From Roseofilum reptotaenium CS-1145 (GTDB lineage: Bacteria; Cyanobacteriota; Cyanobacteriia; Cyanobacteriales; Desertifilaceae): a DNA stretch of 64,000 bases. Each line of letters opens with the position of its first letter. The first letter of the stretch is position 1. The stretch spans positions 1 to 64,000 of the forward strand of contig NZ_JAQMUE010000080.1 in assembly GCF_028330985.1 (NCBI RefSeq), given 5' to 3'. The translations under genes were made by a program, and so were the position numbers. The notes under the pieces were generated by a model. The model did no database searches, was not told the origin of the DNA, and worked only from the letters and a program-made list of their open reading frames with translations. Shown one piece after another: positions 18,008 through 26,255 of the stretch.

Positions 18008-18646
18008 ATGGCGCGAAGTAGTTTAGAGAATATAGAACTGGTGGTGCGAACCATCGCCCAAACATCCATTGATAACGAAAAATATTTTACTGAGTTGGAT
18101 GGTGTGGTCGGTGATGGGGACTTCGGCACCTCCCTGGAAAGCGGCTTTAGTGCCATTTTGTCACAATGGGACGAAATAGATCGCAGTAGCGGTGAGGGTT
18201 TTCTGCTCGGATGTGCCAAAATTATCTCCAGAAATATTGGCGGCACGTCCGGTTCAATTTGGCGAGCGGCTTTTCGTTGTGCGGGCAAGAGCATTAACGG
18301 TAAAGAAATGCTAACCGCTGAAGATGTTGTCACGATGTTTCGCGCTGCGGCAGATGGAATTATGGATCGCGGGGGAGCGAACCTAGGCGACAAAACCCTG
18401 CTCGATGCCTTAGTCCCAGGGGCAGATGCTTTTGAGCAAACAATAGCCAATGGCGGCAATACTCAAAACGCGATCGATGCAGCGGCTAAAGTAGCACGAG
18501 AGCAGGCAGAAATTACGAAAGCTTGGGTCGCCAAACGAGGTCGCGCAGCCTACACGGGCGATCGCAGTAAAGATACTTATGATGCTGGTGCAGTAGCTGT
18601 AGCTGTGATGTTTGAAAATGTCGCCACTGCCTGGGCGAAATCTTAA
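18008..18646 (+). CDS. dhaL: Dihydroxyacetone kinase subunit DhaL
   Basis: 212 residues from the ATG at 18008, preceded by GGAGAG; the frame is open further upstream but that part is shadow of the previous gene. DhaL binds ADP/ATP and Mg. The metal-binding Asp triad is in LDGVVGDGDFG (Asp31, 36, 38); the residue after the last Asp is Phe where most homologues have His. GGTSGSIW, GDKTLLDALVP and the final DAGAVAVAVMF match the nucleotide-binding barrel. In PTS-type systems DhaM rephosphorylates bound ADP; no dhaM is present and cyanobacteria generally lack that PTS branch, so this enzyme probably uses ATP directly. dhaK follows after 153 bp. Confidence 0.9.
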   Translation: MARSSLENIELVVRTIAQTSIDNEKYFTELDGVVGDGDFGTSLESGFSAILSQWDEIDRSSGEGFLLGCAKIISRNIGGTSGSIWRAAFRCAGKSINGKEMLTAEDVVTMFRAAADGIMDRGGANLGDKTLLDALVPGADAFEQTIANGGNTQNAIDAAAKVAREQAEITKAWVAKRGRAAYTGDRSKDTYDAGAVAVAVMFENVATAWAKS

Positions 18647-18686
18647 GGATCTTAAAATCATTTCTGACTCAGAATGAGCAACTAAT

Positions 18687-18698
18687 GATCTTAAGATC
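18687..18698. promoter_or_regulatory. 12-bp palindrome GATCTTAAGATC between dhaL and dhaK
   Basis: A perfect palindrome in the dhaL-dhaK gap, with a related half (AAGGATCTTAAAATC) about 40 bases upstream at the dhaL stop. It could be an operator, or part of an AT-rich processing hairpin. A sound role cannot be assigned. Confidence 0.35.
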
Positions 18699-18799
18699 TG
18701 ACTTACACAGTCAAAGAAATTTAACTGACCTCAAGGGTAAGCTTGATCAGACTCGTGGGGTTGGCACATCAGTGGTCATCAATCGGAGGAAAAAAATAA

Positions 18800-19828
18800 A
18801 TGAAGAAATTTGTTAATAATCCCAAGCAATTTGTTCCCGAAATGCTCAAGGGAATCGAGCTGGCTAATCCAGGTAAGGTTAAATATGTCCCCGACTACAA
18901 CCTGATTATGCGAGCCGATGCTCCCAATGATAATAAAGTCTCGATCATTCAGGGTTCCGGTTCCGGTCACGAGCCAGCCCATGTGATGATTGTCGGCCAG
19001 GGGATGCTTGACGGGGCCTGTCCGGGGGATGTTTTTTCGGCTCCGCCCATTGATTATGTCGTCGAGTCTTCCAAACAGCTCAACTCCGCCAAAGGGGTGT
19101 TGCATATTGTCAACAACTATACGGGCGATCGAGCGGCTTTCCGCGATGCCGCTGAAGAATTGGAAGATGAAGGAATTACAGTAAAAACTATTTTTGTCGA
19201 TGATGATGTCGCGGTTAAAGACAGCCTCTACACGGTCGGTCGGCGTGGTGTGGCGGGCAACTTCTTTGTCATCAAAGCGGTTGGCGCGGCAGCAGAAAAA
19301 GGCGCTTCCCTAGATGAATTGGTCGCTCTCGGCGATCGCGTCAATGATGTGATTCGTTCTATGGGAATGGCGTTGACGGGCTGCACTCCCCCAGCCAAAG
19401 GCGAACCCATTTTCACCCTAGCAGAAGATGAAGTTGAGATGGGTGTCGGCATTCATGGGGAACCGGGTCGAGCGCGGGAAAAATTAACCAGCGCCAATGA
19501 AATCGTCGATCGCATGTTGGAAGCTATTCTCACCGATGCCAAGCCAATCTCAGAAACCGAAACCGCTGCCCCCATCTTTAATAATGGCGATGAAGTGGCG
19601 TTGATGATCAATGGTTTAGGGGGTACGCCAATTTCCGAACTTTATCTGCTGTATGGCTATGCTCACGAACAGTTGGAAGCCAAAGGTATCAAAGTGTGGC
19701 GCAGCTATGTGGGCGAATATTGCACCTCATTGGAAATGGCTGGGATGTCAATTACCTTGTGTAAGGTGGATGATGAGTTGAAAGATTTGTTGTTGGCACC
19801 AGCCGAGATTCCAATTCGGGTATTTTAG
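18800..19828 (+). CDS. dhaK: Dihydroxyacetone kinase subunit DhaK
   Basis: 342 residues; ATG nine bases after CGGAGG. DhaK binds dihydroxyacetone covalently through a histidine: VGIHGEPG places it at His219. GSGSGHEP (His57) and DGACPGDVFSAPP are the other conserved substrate-side loops. Length and lack of an ATP-binding L domain show it is the separate K subunit that acts with DhaL. Codon use and GC content look higher than in flanking genes, in keeping with horizontal acquisition of the module. Related kinases also act on erythrulose and similar ketoses, so the true substrate may differ. Confidence 0.93.
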   Translation: MKKFVNNPKQFVPEMLKGIELANPGKVKYVPDYNLIMRADAPNDNKVSIIQGSGSGHEPAHVMIVGQGMLDGACPGDVFSAPPIDYVVESSKQLNSAKGVLHIVNNYTGDRAAFRDAAEELEDEGITVKTIFVDDDVAVKDSLYTVGRRGVAGNFFVIKAVGAAAEKGASLDELVALGDRVNDVIRSMGMALTGCTPPAKGEPIFTLAEDEVEMGVGIHGEPGRAREKLTSANEIVDRMLEAILTDAKPISETETAAPIFNNGDEVALMINGLGGTPISELYLLYGYAHEQLEAKGIKVWRSYVGEYCTSLEMAGMSITLCKVDDELKDLLLAPAEIPIRVF

Positions 19829-19850
19829 AGATTTTAGAGATATCAAATGA

Positions 19851-19916
19851 AGAAACCGGGTTTCTATGACAATTTTTGCAAGAAGAGTGAAGATTTTTCA
19901 AAGAAACCCGGTTTCT
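19851..19916. repeat. Pair of AGAAACC(C/G)GGTTTCT palindromes after dhaK
   Basis: AGAAACCGGGTTTCT (19851-19865) and AGAAACCCGGTTTCT (19902-19916) are exact reverse complements, and each is itself nearly palindromic. They can form two small hairpins or one 15-bp stem. AGAAACCCGGTTTCT-type elements are common small dispersed repeats in cyanobacteria. Here they would end dhaK transcription. Confidence 0.7.
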
Positions 19917-20142
19917 GTGCGATCGCCCATCAAAACCCATGTTGAGGATTTGCAAGGGTTTTAAAGTGGGTGTGGTCAAAACCCGCCGATCGTTTCTGGG
20001 TTCTCCTGTCTGTCGCATCCCCCTATAGGAGCGAAGGATTCGGGCGACAGATTATGGCATAAAAGATATACTTCCTCTCCGCATACTTCGCCCTGCACCC
20101 CGCGAGTATCTCCCCGTACCAACTGTTTCTGACCAGACCCTT

Positions 20143-20760
20143 TTAAATCTGAAATTGCCTGACTGCACCTAAAAAAGGGTTCCCATTATTGTTCCTGAAG
20201 TTATTATTGAACGCAGCACCATCTGCTACAAAGCCATTTGACCAATTATTATACTGTTGTGGACGACACCTTATTGTGATGGCATTTGGAGTACACAGGA
20301 CATCTATCGCGTTGAAAGTTTGGTTATTTATTTTTATGGGTCCAATATAAACCAAGTCACCGTTATATTGCGCAGGAATATAGTAACTAAAATCATTTGG
20401 ATTCTGGCTATTTTTTCCACCTACTAACCAAATGTTTTGTATCTGTCCCCCGACTTGGTTGTTCAACCATTCCTTGTAGGCATTTTTTTGAATAGTGGAA
20501 TACCCATCAGGAAATACATGAGCTAAAGTGATTCTTCCATTGTCATGTCTGGTGATGATTCCTGTGCAGCTTGTATATCCAAATGATGCGATCGAATTCT
20601 GTCCCTCAATCCAACCATATCCATATATGCCAGGCCCTGTGTTAGCAATTGCAATTGTGTTCCCATTATTCGCATACTTAACCTGTTGGCCACCACCAAT
20701 TACCACATAATTTGGGCATTGTTGCTGTGGAATGTTGTTATTGACTGTGATTGTTGGCAT
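20143..20760 (-). CDS. Unknown protein with CheD/CNF-like Cys-His pattern
   Basis: 205 residues from the ATG at 20760, which has AGGAGAGATAAG just upstream; the open frame extends further but without coding character. The N-terminal TITVNNNIPQQQ is polar, with no signal peptide. The core has GYTSCTGIITRHDNG and ITLAHVFPDG: Cys65 followed 16 residues later by His81. Glutamine deamidases of the CheD/CNF1/BLF1 superfamily have a (S/G)-C motif with the catalytic His about 12-17 residues on. This match is short and the assignment is a hypothesis. The C-terminus is Asn-rich (NNNFRNNNGNP). No chemotaxis gene adjoins it. Confidence 0.6.
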   Translation of the reverse strand: MPTITVNNNIPQQQCPNYVVIGGGQQVKYANNGNTIAIANTGPGIYGYGWIEGQNSIASFGYTSCTGIITRHDNGRITLAHVFPDGYSTIQKNAYKEWLNNQVGGQIQNIWLVGGKNSQNPNDFSYYIPAQYNGDLVYIGPIKINNQTFNAIDVLCTPNAITIRCRPQQYNNWSNGFVADGAAFNNNFRNNNGNPFLGAVRQFQI

Positions 20761-21412
20761 CTTATCTCTCCTTACTTTTCTAACTAAATTACTAGATATT
20801 AGGTCATAGCGTATCGCGAACCAAGCTACGGATGCGCCATTGGCTTTCAGATAGGCTCCCTGCCCCAGGTGCTGTAGATTTGGATAACAACTCCGGGAAT
20901 TCTCCTCGCTAACAAACAACCACAGAATCTAAGCCGATTCTGGGGCGATGCGGGGCAAGGAGGATAACCATCCGTGTAAACGATCGCCCGATCGCCATCC
21001 CGGGTGTTCCTCCAAATACGCCAGCACAGGGCCAAAATTCGTGTGGCAAAGGGCGTTGTTTTCTCTTGCAAGAGGAGCGATCGCATACAATCCAAGTCTT
21101 GAACGTCTTGAATGAATAACGTCGCTATCCTTGCTTGCAGCCTTCAGGTTTTTTAGCCGAAGCTTGCAGGACCGAGAAGCTTTTTGCCCTTCTACCCTCA
21201 AGACGATCTCAAGGCGCAATTTCTGGATTTTTTCGAGTTAGAGTGTTTTGTCTGATCGCCCATCAAAACCGATGCTGGGACTCGCAGTTTTGCCCACGCG
21301 ATCTCACGATATTCCAAGCTGGGGCTGTCTTTTCAAGAAAGGAAGGAGCGATCGCCGCTTACATCACAGTCCTAAGCCAGCGATCGCCCTTTATCTCAAC
21401 AATTCTACGGAT
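20761..21412. other. Intergenic stretch with HIP1 sites, no supported gene
   Basis: About 650 bases. Short open frames exist on both strands but are Arg/Ser-rich and lack ribosome sites or family motifs. GATCGCCCATCAAAACC at about 21254 repeats a segment downstream of dhaK (19921-19937). The sequence contains several GCGATCG octamer variants and looks like decayed or repeat-derived DNA. Confidence 0.5.
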
Positions 21413-21901
21413 TTACGCCTCAAAAAATTTAGCCAATTCCTGAGTCAGAGTTTCTACCATTGTTTGGTCTTTAGCTATCTCTACGGCTGCTTCTTGGGCA
21501 ATCGTCGTAGCTTCTTCTGGGGGCAAATTCACCAATTCAACCAACTTTTTATAGGCTTCTTCCTCTTCAGCATTAATCAAATCTTCATCAGGAGTACGGG
21601 CGCTAGAGGCAATCACTTGATACCCCAATTTCAAAGCAACTTTACGCTCTTCAACTGTCTCTAACTTCGGAATTAACTCCTCCAGAGGCAAATTTTGCAT
21701 CATATAATCCCGTAACTCTTGTTTCAGTGCTTCCTGTTGTGTTGAGTTTCCGGGAGCAAACAATTGACTAAAGCGATCGAGCATCACATCCACTTCTTCA
21801 GTGGCTAACTCCCCATCAGACCATGCCATGGCCGTAACCACACGCAATACATTCATCTGACGGGGCGTAATGGGAGGAGGGGGTGGGGGTTGCACAGCCA
21901 T
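21413..21901 (-). CDS. TerB-family tellurite resistance-like protein
   Basis: 162 residues. After a Pro run (QPPPPPPITPRQ) comes a TerB-like helical domain: MNVLRVVTAMAWSDGELATEE, a DxD-like acidic helix start that matches the metal-binding region of TerB, and a second acidic turn (SARTPDEDLINAEEEEAY). Most cyanobacterial TerB-like proteins are not linked to tellurite; the role is unknown. A run of Gly codons in the complementary strand just after the start gives the polyproline. Confidence 0.7.
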   Translation of the reverse strand: MAVQPPPPPPITPRQMNVLRVVTAMAWSDGELATEEVDVMLDRFSQLFAPGNSTQQEALKQELRDYMMQNLPLEELIPKLETVEERKVALKLGYQVIASSARTPDEDLINAEEEEAYKKLVELVNLPPEEATTIAQEAAVEIAKDQTMVETLTQELAKFFEA

Positions 21902-22028
21902 AAAATCTCCTTTTGGTGGTGAATTGTAATTTCACATTATTACCATAATCGAGAGGGTATAGGCAATTGGGGAGGCAAAAGGCAAGAAGTAAGAGGGAAA
22001 ACCCGGTTTTTCCTATTCCCTATTCCCT

Positions 22029-23174
22029 TTAATTCAGGGTAGAAACCATGGCTGCCACCAACTGATCTGGATTTACGGCAAAGGGAAGATGATGGATATC
22101 CGAAGATTCAGCACAGGCGATCGCCGCCGCTTGTCGCAATTGAGCTAACGTCACCTCCGCTAAACCCAAGTCTTCTAAGGTTTTGGGTAAACCAATTTGA
22201 TCGTAAAACTGAATCAACTGTTGGCGAGCAGAGAGAGCTAAATGATTATTTTGAATCATTTCTTCTAGGCGCAGTTGCACCAAAATGCCATAGGCAACTT
22301 TCTCCCCATGGAGAGTTTTATGGTTGGTGCAAATATGAGTTAAGCCATTATGCACGGCATGAGCAGCTACGGTGCGACATTGAGCGCCTCCCAAGCCTCC
22401 ACTGACTCCCGCCATCAACACGCAAGCATCGACAATGTGTTGCCAGGTCTCGCTGCCAGGATTTTGCAGTCCTTCTAGGGAATGTTGCAAGAGGATATCG
22501 CGCAGAACTCTAGCTTGTTGCACGGCAGCGATAATTAAAGTCTGTTCCGAATGACCGCTACTCACAGAAGATTCATACCATTTGGCGATCGCATCTCCAA
22601 TTCCAGCAACTAATGTCCGCTTCGGAGCAGTGAGCATCAGATTGTAATCTAGGATCAGTAGATCGGGACAGCGCTCTAGAGGAACATCATAGAGAAATGC
22701 CCCCTGATTAGAATAGACATTCGAGAGAGCAGTCCAAGCGGCACAGGTTGCTCCAGAAGTAGGTAGGGTAGCGATCGCCAGATGGCATTGATGGGCAACC
22801 AGTTTGGCCGTATCTAAGGCTTTACCCCCACCAACACCAATAATAAAATCAGCTTGATGATCGGCTACCGCTTGGCGTAGGGTTTCTAAAGAAGTTTCGC
22901 TACAGTCCGGGAGATAGGAAGCCGTTTGAGCCGTTAACCCTTGGTCTTGAAGAACGGGAAATAGACGCTCTTTAATCGCACTCAAAGAGCGATCTCCCCC
23001 AATCACCAAGGGACGCTGGCCTAAAGCCGCTAATTCTGGGCCACATTCGTCTAAAATCTGCGATCCTCGGATCACTCGCGCTGGGGCTACATGAATGGTT
23101 ATCCGACTGGTTACTGGAGCGATCGAGCGCAGCAAAGTTGTAGAGTCAGAAGTTAATGGGGTGGATTGGATCAT
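22029..23174 (-). CDS. Iron-containing alcohol dehydrogenase family protein (GldA-like)
   Basis: 381 residues of the group III metal-dependent dehydrogenase family, near glycerol dehydrogenase. NAD-binding GVGGGKALDTAKLVA, LPTSGATCAAWT, and metal ligands in AGIGDAIAKW (Asp), AAHAVHNGL (His) and TLHGEKVAYG (His) are all present. GldA oxidises glycerol to dihydroxyacetone, the substrate of DhaKL 3-4 kb away, which makes a functional link plausible. However, this gene is on the other strand and such dehydrogenases are widespread core genes in cyanobacteria. It follows the Ycf51 gene by 17 bp, probably in one transcript. Confidence 0.85.
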   Translation of the reverse strand: MIQSTPLTSDSTTLLRSIAPVTSRITIHVAPARVIRGSQILDECGPELAALGQRPLVIGGDRSLSAIKERLFPVLQDQGLTAQTASYLPDCSETSLETLRQAVADHQADFIIGVGGGKALDTAKLVAHQCHLAIATLPTSGATCAAWTALSNVYSNQGAFLYDVPLERCPDLLILDYNLMLTAPKRTLVAGIGDAIAKWYESSVSSGHSEQTLIIAAVQQARVLRDILLQHSLEGLQNPGSETWQHIVDACVLMAGVSGGLGGAQCRTVAAHAVHNGLTHICTNHKTLHGEKVAYGILVQLRLEEMIQNNHLALSARQQLIQFYDQIGLPKTLEDLGLAEVTLAQLRQAAAIACAESSDIHHLPFAVNPDQLVAAMVSTLN

Positions 23175-23190
23175 CTATAGCATCTCCTAA

Positions 23191-23709
23191 TTAAGAAGGA
23201 TTTAAAGTCTGAAGCCGGTTTAGTTGTTGTTGGTTAATCTCTACTTTAATGTCTCGCTCTTCCTGATAGACCGATTGTTCAGCTTTTCCTAAATAGATCG
23301 GTTCGGATATTTGGGGTTCGGGGTGGATAATAGTGCGTGCCAGTACAGTGGGGAGATCGCCCTCTGTTGTCGGTCGCCCATAGGAAAAGAGGTTAATGGC
23401 TGCTTGTTTAAGAGTTGCTTCTAATTCCGATTCCGTAATTTGGGGCGGTACGGCAATCACGGTATGAGTTGCACCATTGTCGAACACCAGAGAGTAATGC
23501 ACCGATCCAGGAACGACAGTTCGGGTAAAGGGCACTAAGCTCAAGGCAAATACACTGACGGTTAAGACTACCATAAACGAACTCACACCGACAAAGCGGA
23601 AGCGAAACCCCCACTTGAAGATAAAGCAAAGGACGGTAAAGGCAATAGTGACTCCGGTGGCGATCGCGAACCACTCAGAAGCCTGTAAAAAATCTGCGGT
23701 TGTGGGCAT
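23191..23709 (-). CDS. ycf51: Ycf51 family membrane protein
   Basis: 172 residues with two N-terminal membrane helices (WFAIATGVTIAFTVLCFIF and FVGVSSFMVVLTVSVFALSLV), then a soluble domain with VPGSVHYSLVFDNGATHTVI and a basic terminal helix. Ycf51 (DUF2518) is conserved in cyanobacteria and red-lineage plastids, function unknown. Same strand as the GldA-like gene, 17 bp upstream of it. The first 26 or so codons and the upstream region are duplicated at about 29231-29352. Confidence 0.9.
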   Translation of the reverse strand: MPTTADFLQASEWFAIATGVTIAFTVLCFIFKWGFRFRFVGVSSFMVVLTVSVFALSLVPFTRTVVPGSVHYSLVFDNGATHTVIAVPPQITESELEATLKQAAINLFSYGRPTTEGDLPTVLARTIIHPEPQISEPIYLGKAEQSVYQEERDIKVEINQQQLNRLQTLNPS

Positions 23710-23798
23710 GGCAATATTATCTTAAGTTATGTTTAGCCAAAACTTATCATAGGCCATTGAGAGATTCCTGAGTGACGATCGCTAGTGAAATCACAGAT

Positions 23799-23878
23799 GG
23801 CGTGGTCGAAGGGGATTTAGCGATCGTCGGGGGTTCCGATCCACTTTGGGTGTGGCAAGAGGCGATCGCGATCGGTAC
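23799..23878 (+). pseudogene. Internal fragment of a dacB-like carboxypeptidase gene
   Basis: About 80 bases match the intact dacB gene at 29841-29920: GTGGT(C/T)GAAGG, GATTTAG, GG(G/T)GGTTC(C/A)GATCC, GTGTGGCAAGAGGCGATCGCGATCGGT. The encoded peptide is VVEGDLAIVGGSDPLWVWQEAIAIG. It is a remnant, with no start, catalytic motif or 3' part, and it lies next to the intact ycf51. The intact dacB lies next to a ycf51 fragment. Confidence 0.85.
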
Positions 23879-23938
23879 GTTATAATCGCGATCGATATCA
23901 AATTCAGATTCTTTTTAAATTATTGGATACAGACTACT

Positions 23939-24166
23939 ATGATGAACACAATCGAGTTAAAAGTAAGTCTACCCCCAGGCTTATCTGAGGATGAAGCAAA
24001 AGTCCTTTTAGCCATCAAACTCTATGAAGTGGGTAAGGTATCCCTGGGAAAAGCTGCTAATTTAGCCGGGTATTCTAAGCGAAGTTTTATAGAAATTTTA
24101 GGCAAAGATCGCATTCCCGTGTTTGCCTATTCCCCCGAAGAATTGCGCGAGGAAGTTGGGTTATGA
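23939..24166 (+). CDS. UPF0175-family antitoxin-like protein
   Basis: 75 residues from the first of two adjacent ATG codons at 23939; the longer open frame runs into HIP1-rich non-coding DNA. The family pattern is LPPGLSEDEAKVLLAIKLYEVGKVSLGKAANLAGYSKRSF, ending FAYSPEELREE. UPF0175 proteins are small helix-turn-helix-like proteins, usually the upstream partner of a DUF3368 PIN-like toxin, as here. The two genes overlap by four bases (ATGA). Confidence 0.9.
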   Translation: MMNTIELKVSLPPGLSEDEAKVLLAIKLYEVGKVSLGKAANLAGYSKRSFIEILGKDRIPVFAYSPEELREEVGL

Positions 24167-24615
24167 ATTCAGTAGTGATTACCGATAGCACTTGTTTAAT
24201 TGGGCTAGAAAGAATTGGCCATCTAGATTTGCTTCCGGCGCTTTTTCAGGAAATTATAATTCCCCAAGTTGTACAAGCAGAGTTTGGGATTTATCTGCCT
24301 TGGCTTCAGGTAGAAAAACCATCAGATTTGGGGATGGTGGGGGCGATAAAAATACTGGTTGATGAGGGGGAAGCTGAGGCGATCGCTCTGGCTTATGAAA
24401 GAGGATTCCAGATTATTCTGGATGACCGACAAGCCCGATCTGTGGCTAAAAATCTGGGAATTTCTATGATTGGCACTGTGGGTGTTTTAGTTAAAGCAAA
24501 ACAAGCTGGACTCATTTCATGTCTCAAGCTGCTTCTGGATGAATTACAAGTTAATGGATTTTATCTCACTGAGGCTTTGAAAGTAGAAGCTTTGAAGTTG
24601 GTAGGAGAAGGATAA
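24163..24615 (+). CDS. DUF3368-family PIN-like putative toxin
   Basis: 150 residues. The N-terminal VVITDSTCLIGLERIG carries the first acidic residue of PIN-like nucleases; DEGEAEAIALAYE and IILDDRQARSVAKNLG supply the others. This order is typical of DUF3368 proteins, which are likely RNases. Translational coupling to the UPF0175 gene by ATGA supports a toxin-antitoxin module. Part of the accessory island between the ycf51 and dacB remnants. Confidence 0.88.
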   Translation: MNSVVITDSTCLIGLERIGHLDLLPALFQEIIIPQVVQAEFGIYLPWLQVEKPSDLGMVGAIKILVDEGEAEAIALAYERGFQIILDDRQARSVAKNLGISMIGTVGVLVKAKQAGLISCLKLLLDELQVNGFYLTEALKVEALKLVGEG

Positions 24616-24691
24616 ATCGTTGGCAATTGTGAGCGATCGCAATTCCGAGATGGCTGTATACTGAAAGAGGAAAGTATGAAGCGGTGACAAA

Positions 24692-25009
24692 ATGGCAGAA
24701 ATTATTTTCAAAACCGATAACCCAGAGGGAGTGAGGGAACTGGTTAAAAAGGCGATCTCTGCCGAACTCTGTCGGTTAGAAAACAGCCAAAGACTTGCCA
24801 GAAAGCGGCTGGATTATTTTGAAGAGAAATATCAACAGCGATCGAGCCAGTTCCAGGATACACTCGCAGCAGAAGATATGGAAGGTGGAGACTTAGAATA
24901 TGTCGAGTGGATGGGAGAATATCAGTTTTTTTTAGAACTGGAGGAAAAAATTAAGAGTCTCAAGAGTTTAGAATATGTCAGTCAGGACTTAAGCTTGCAC
25001 ATCCCATAA
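24692..25009 (+). CDS. Small hypothetical coiled-coil protein
   Basis: 105 residues, highly charged and helical: RLENSQRLARKRLDYFEEKYQQ and EYQFFLELEEKIKSLKSLEYV. Such proteins often occur as antitoxin-like partners of small toxins in cyanobacterial islands, but no partner gene follows, so this may be half of a broken module. ATG at 24692; no clear ribosome site. Function unknown. Confidence 0.6.
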   Translation: MAEIIFKTDNPEGVRELVKKAISAELCRLENSQRLARKRLDYFEEKYQQRSSQFQDTLAAEDMEGGDLEYVEWMGEYQFFLELEEKIKSLKSLEYVSQDLSLHIP

Positions 25010-25060
25010 CCATAGAAAATTGAGGTCGGCACAGTCATCGCACTACCCATACAGATCGCT

Positions 25061-25600
25061 CTACCTGCAATTGTTTCTATTAGATGAAGGTCTTGTTGTC
25101 ACCACCTGTCCCTCACCAACTGTGGCGCTTTTAAAATTATTCGATTTCAGTTCTCGCACCAGGTTATCAGCTCTAGAACGACTATAAAATGAAGCGACTT
25201 GAATTACCCCAAACGATTGATTATAGTAAGCATCGCAGCAGAAATTTTTACTTATTCTCTGAAAATTGCTGGCATTATAATCTATATAAACTGGATACCA
25301 AATATTAGTTCCCCCCGCTGATACATCGCCGCAAATACTCAGGGGAAATTTATACATATTTTTTATTTTAGTCGTTTTTATAGATGGATCTTTTTGAGCC
25401 AGCAAAGAAAAGAAAAACACTAGCATTGCTACAACAGTTGTGACGCAGATAAACCAAAGCCAAGGATTAGTTCTTTGACCAGCTTGTTTGATTTTTCTTT
25501 CGTATCTCTGGTAATTCTGTTCGCTGGAATTCCGGCGAACTGCCTCGGTTCCTTCTTGTAGAGCTTTTAAGACTTTATTGATTCTATTTCGATCGCTCAT
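25061..25600 (-). CDS. Hypothetical single-pass membrane protein with SPOR-like C-terminus
   Basis: 179 residues. A basic cytoplasmic N-terminus (to about 43) is followed by one membrane helix (PWLWFICVTTVVAMLVFFFSLL). The outer part has four or more cysteines, in FPLSICGDVS, SKNFCCDAY and the terminal NNCR, and ends with FGVIQVASFYSRSRADNLVRELKSNNFKSATV, which resembles the SPOR peptidoglycan-binding fold. That would place it in the envelope. Function otherwise unknown; neighbours are island genes. Confidence 0.6.
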   Translation of the reverse strand: MSDRNRINKVLKALQEGTEAVRRNSSEQNYQRYERKIKQAGQRTNPWLWFICVTTVVAMLVFFFSLLAQKDPSIKTTKIKNMYKFPLSICGDVSAGGTNIWYPVYIDYNASNFQRISKNFCCDAYYNQSFGVIQVASFYSRSRADNLVRELKSNNFKSATVGEGQVVTTRPSSNRNNCR

Positions 25601-25619
25601 GTTGATTGAATGGCGTGAT

Positions 25620-25973
25620 TTATGATTTCATGCGCTCTTGACAACAATCACGTAATACTGTAATTGCTTGACTAGCCAAACGGCGATCGTAAAGATGGGG
25701 ATTTTGTTCAATATGATTAATCGCCTCGGAATATGCCGTTAAAGCATTGATGATTCAGTTGACTCGAATTTGATAATAGATCTGATAAATTTTGGCACCG
25801 ATTTTCAGGGGTAAGAATCCAGTTCGCGTTCCCCGACTAAGAGTTGTGGTAGTGGAGAAGGCTTCCACAAGGGCTGATGTAACTAATAAGGGACGATCTA
25901 TAGAAGATAATTCATTGGGTTCATCCAAAATCAATTCTACATCGTTTCCTAAATTTATAGTTTTTCTACTCAT
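25620..25973 (-). pseudogene. Third paralogue of the island family, interrupted by an in-frame TGA
   Basis: The frame starts at 25973 and meets TGA at 25755-25757 after QIYYQIRVN, but continues without further break as IINALTAYSEAINHIE ... LASQAITVLRDCCQERM to TAA at 25620. The region across the stop aligns with the neighbour at 26256 (YSIRVMRVLTAFEIYNEAIQ), so a complete 117-residue protein was once encoded. It is either a recent nonsense mutation or a sequencing error; stop-codon readthrough is unlikely. Function unknown. Confidence 0.75.
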
Positions 25974-26038
25974 TCGATAAATTTTTAATTTTAATTAACG
26001 AGCAATACCAGGGTTATATTTTGAAAAAGATGCTGTAG

Positions 26039-26167
26039 TGGACTGTTTCAGCTAAAATAGTGCTTTGTTTGTAGTAAGCACGAAGAGTGCTTAAAAACCT
26101 AGCTAGAGAGTGCTAAAGCCCTCACTACAAACGAAATCTAATGCATCAAATTAGATGAAACAGTCCA
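26039..26167. mobile_element. MITE-like 129-bp element with terminal inverted repeats and GTAG duplication
   Basis: The left end TGGACTGTTTCAGCTAA (26039-26055) and the reverse complement of the right end, TGGACTGTTTCATCTAA, match at 16 of 17 positions. GTAG flanks both sides (26035-26038 and 26168-26171), as a target-site duplication. The inside is a second inverted repeat (TTTGTTTGTAGTAAGCAC and CTCACTACAAACGAAA), so the whole element can fold on itself. It has no coding capacity and needs a transposase elsewhere. Confidence 0.75.
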
Positions 26168-26170
26168 GTA

Positions 26171-26235
26171 GGGTGTGTTAGGCGGAAATAATCTGGTGGA
26201 GCGATCGATTCGCCCGAAATCCGCCGTAACGCACC
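26171..26235. repeat. Palindromic dispersed repeat (GGGTGTGTTAGGCGG ... CCGCCGTAACGCACC)
   Basis: Imperfect inverted repeat adjoining the MITE. GGTGTGTTAGGCGG at its left pairs with CCGCCGTAACGCACC at its right around an interior with a HIP1-like GCGATCGATTCGC. Related TAGGGTGC...GCACCTA elements lie at 51257-51288 and 58684-58716. Confidence 0.6.
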
Positions 26236-26255
26236 ATTGCATCTATATCAGGTCA

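Noticed and set aside
20847-21443. Several open frames of 70-100 codons after the CheD-like gene
   Set aside because: They overlap each other on both strands, have unusual composition, and no family resemblance or ribosome site is seen.
25755-25757. TGA as selenocysteine or programmed readthrough codon
   Set aside because: The paralogue has no Cys at this place and no SECIS-like element was seen; a nonsense mutation is simpler.
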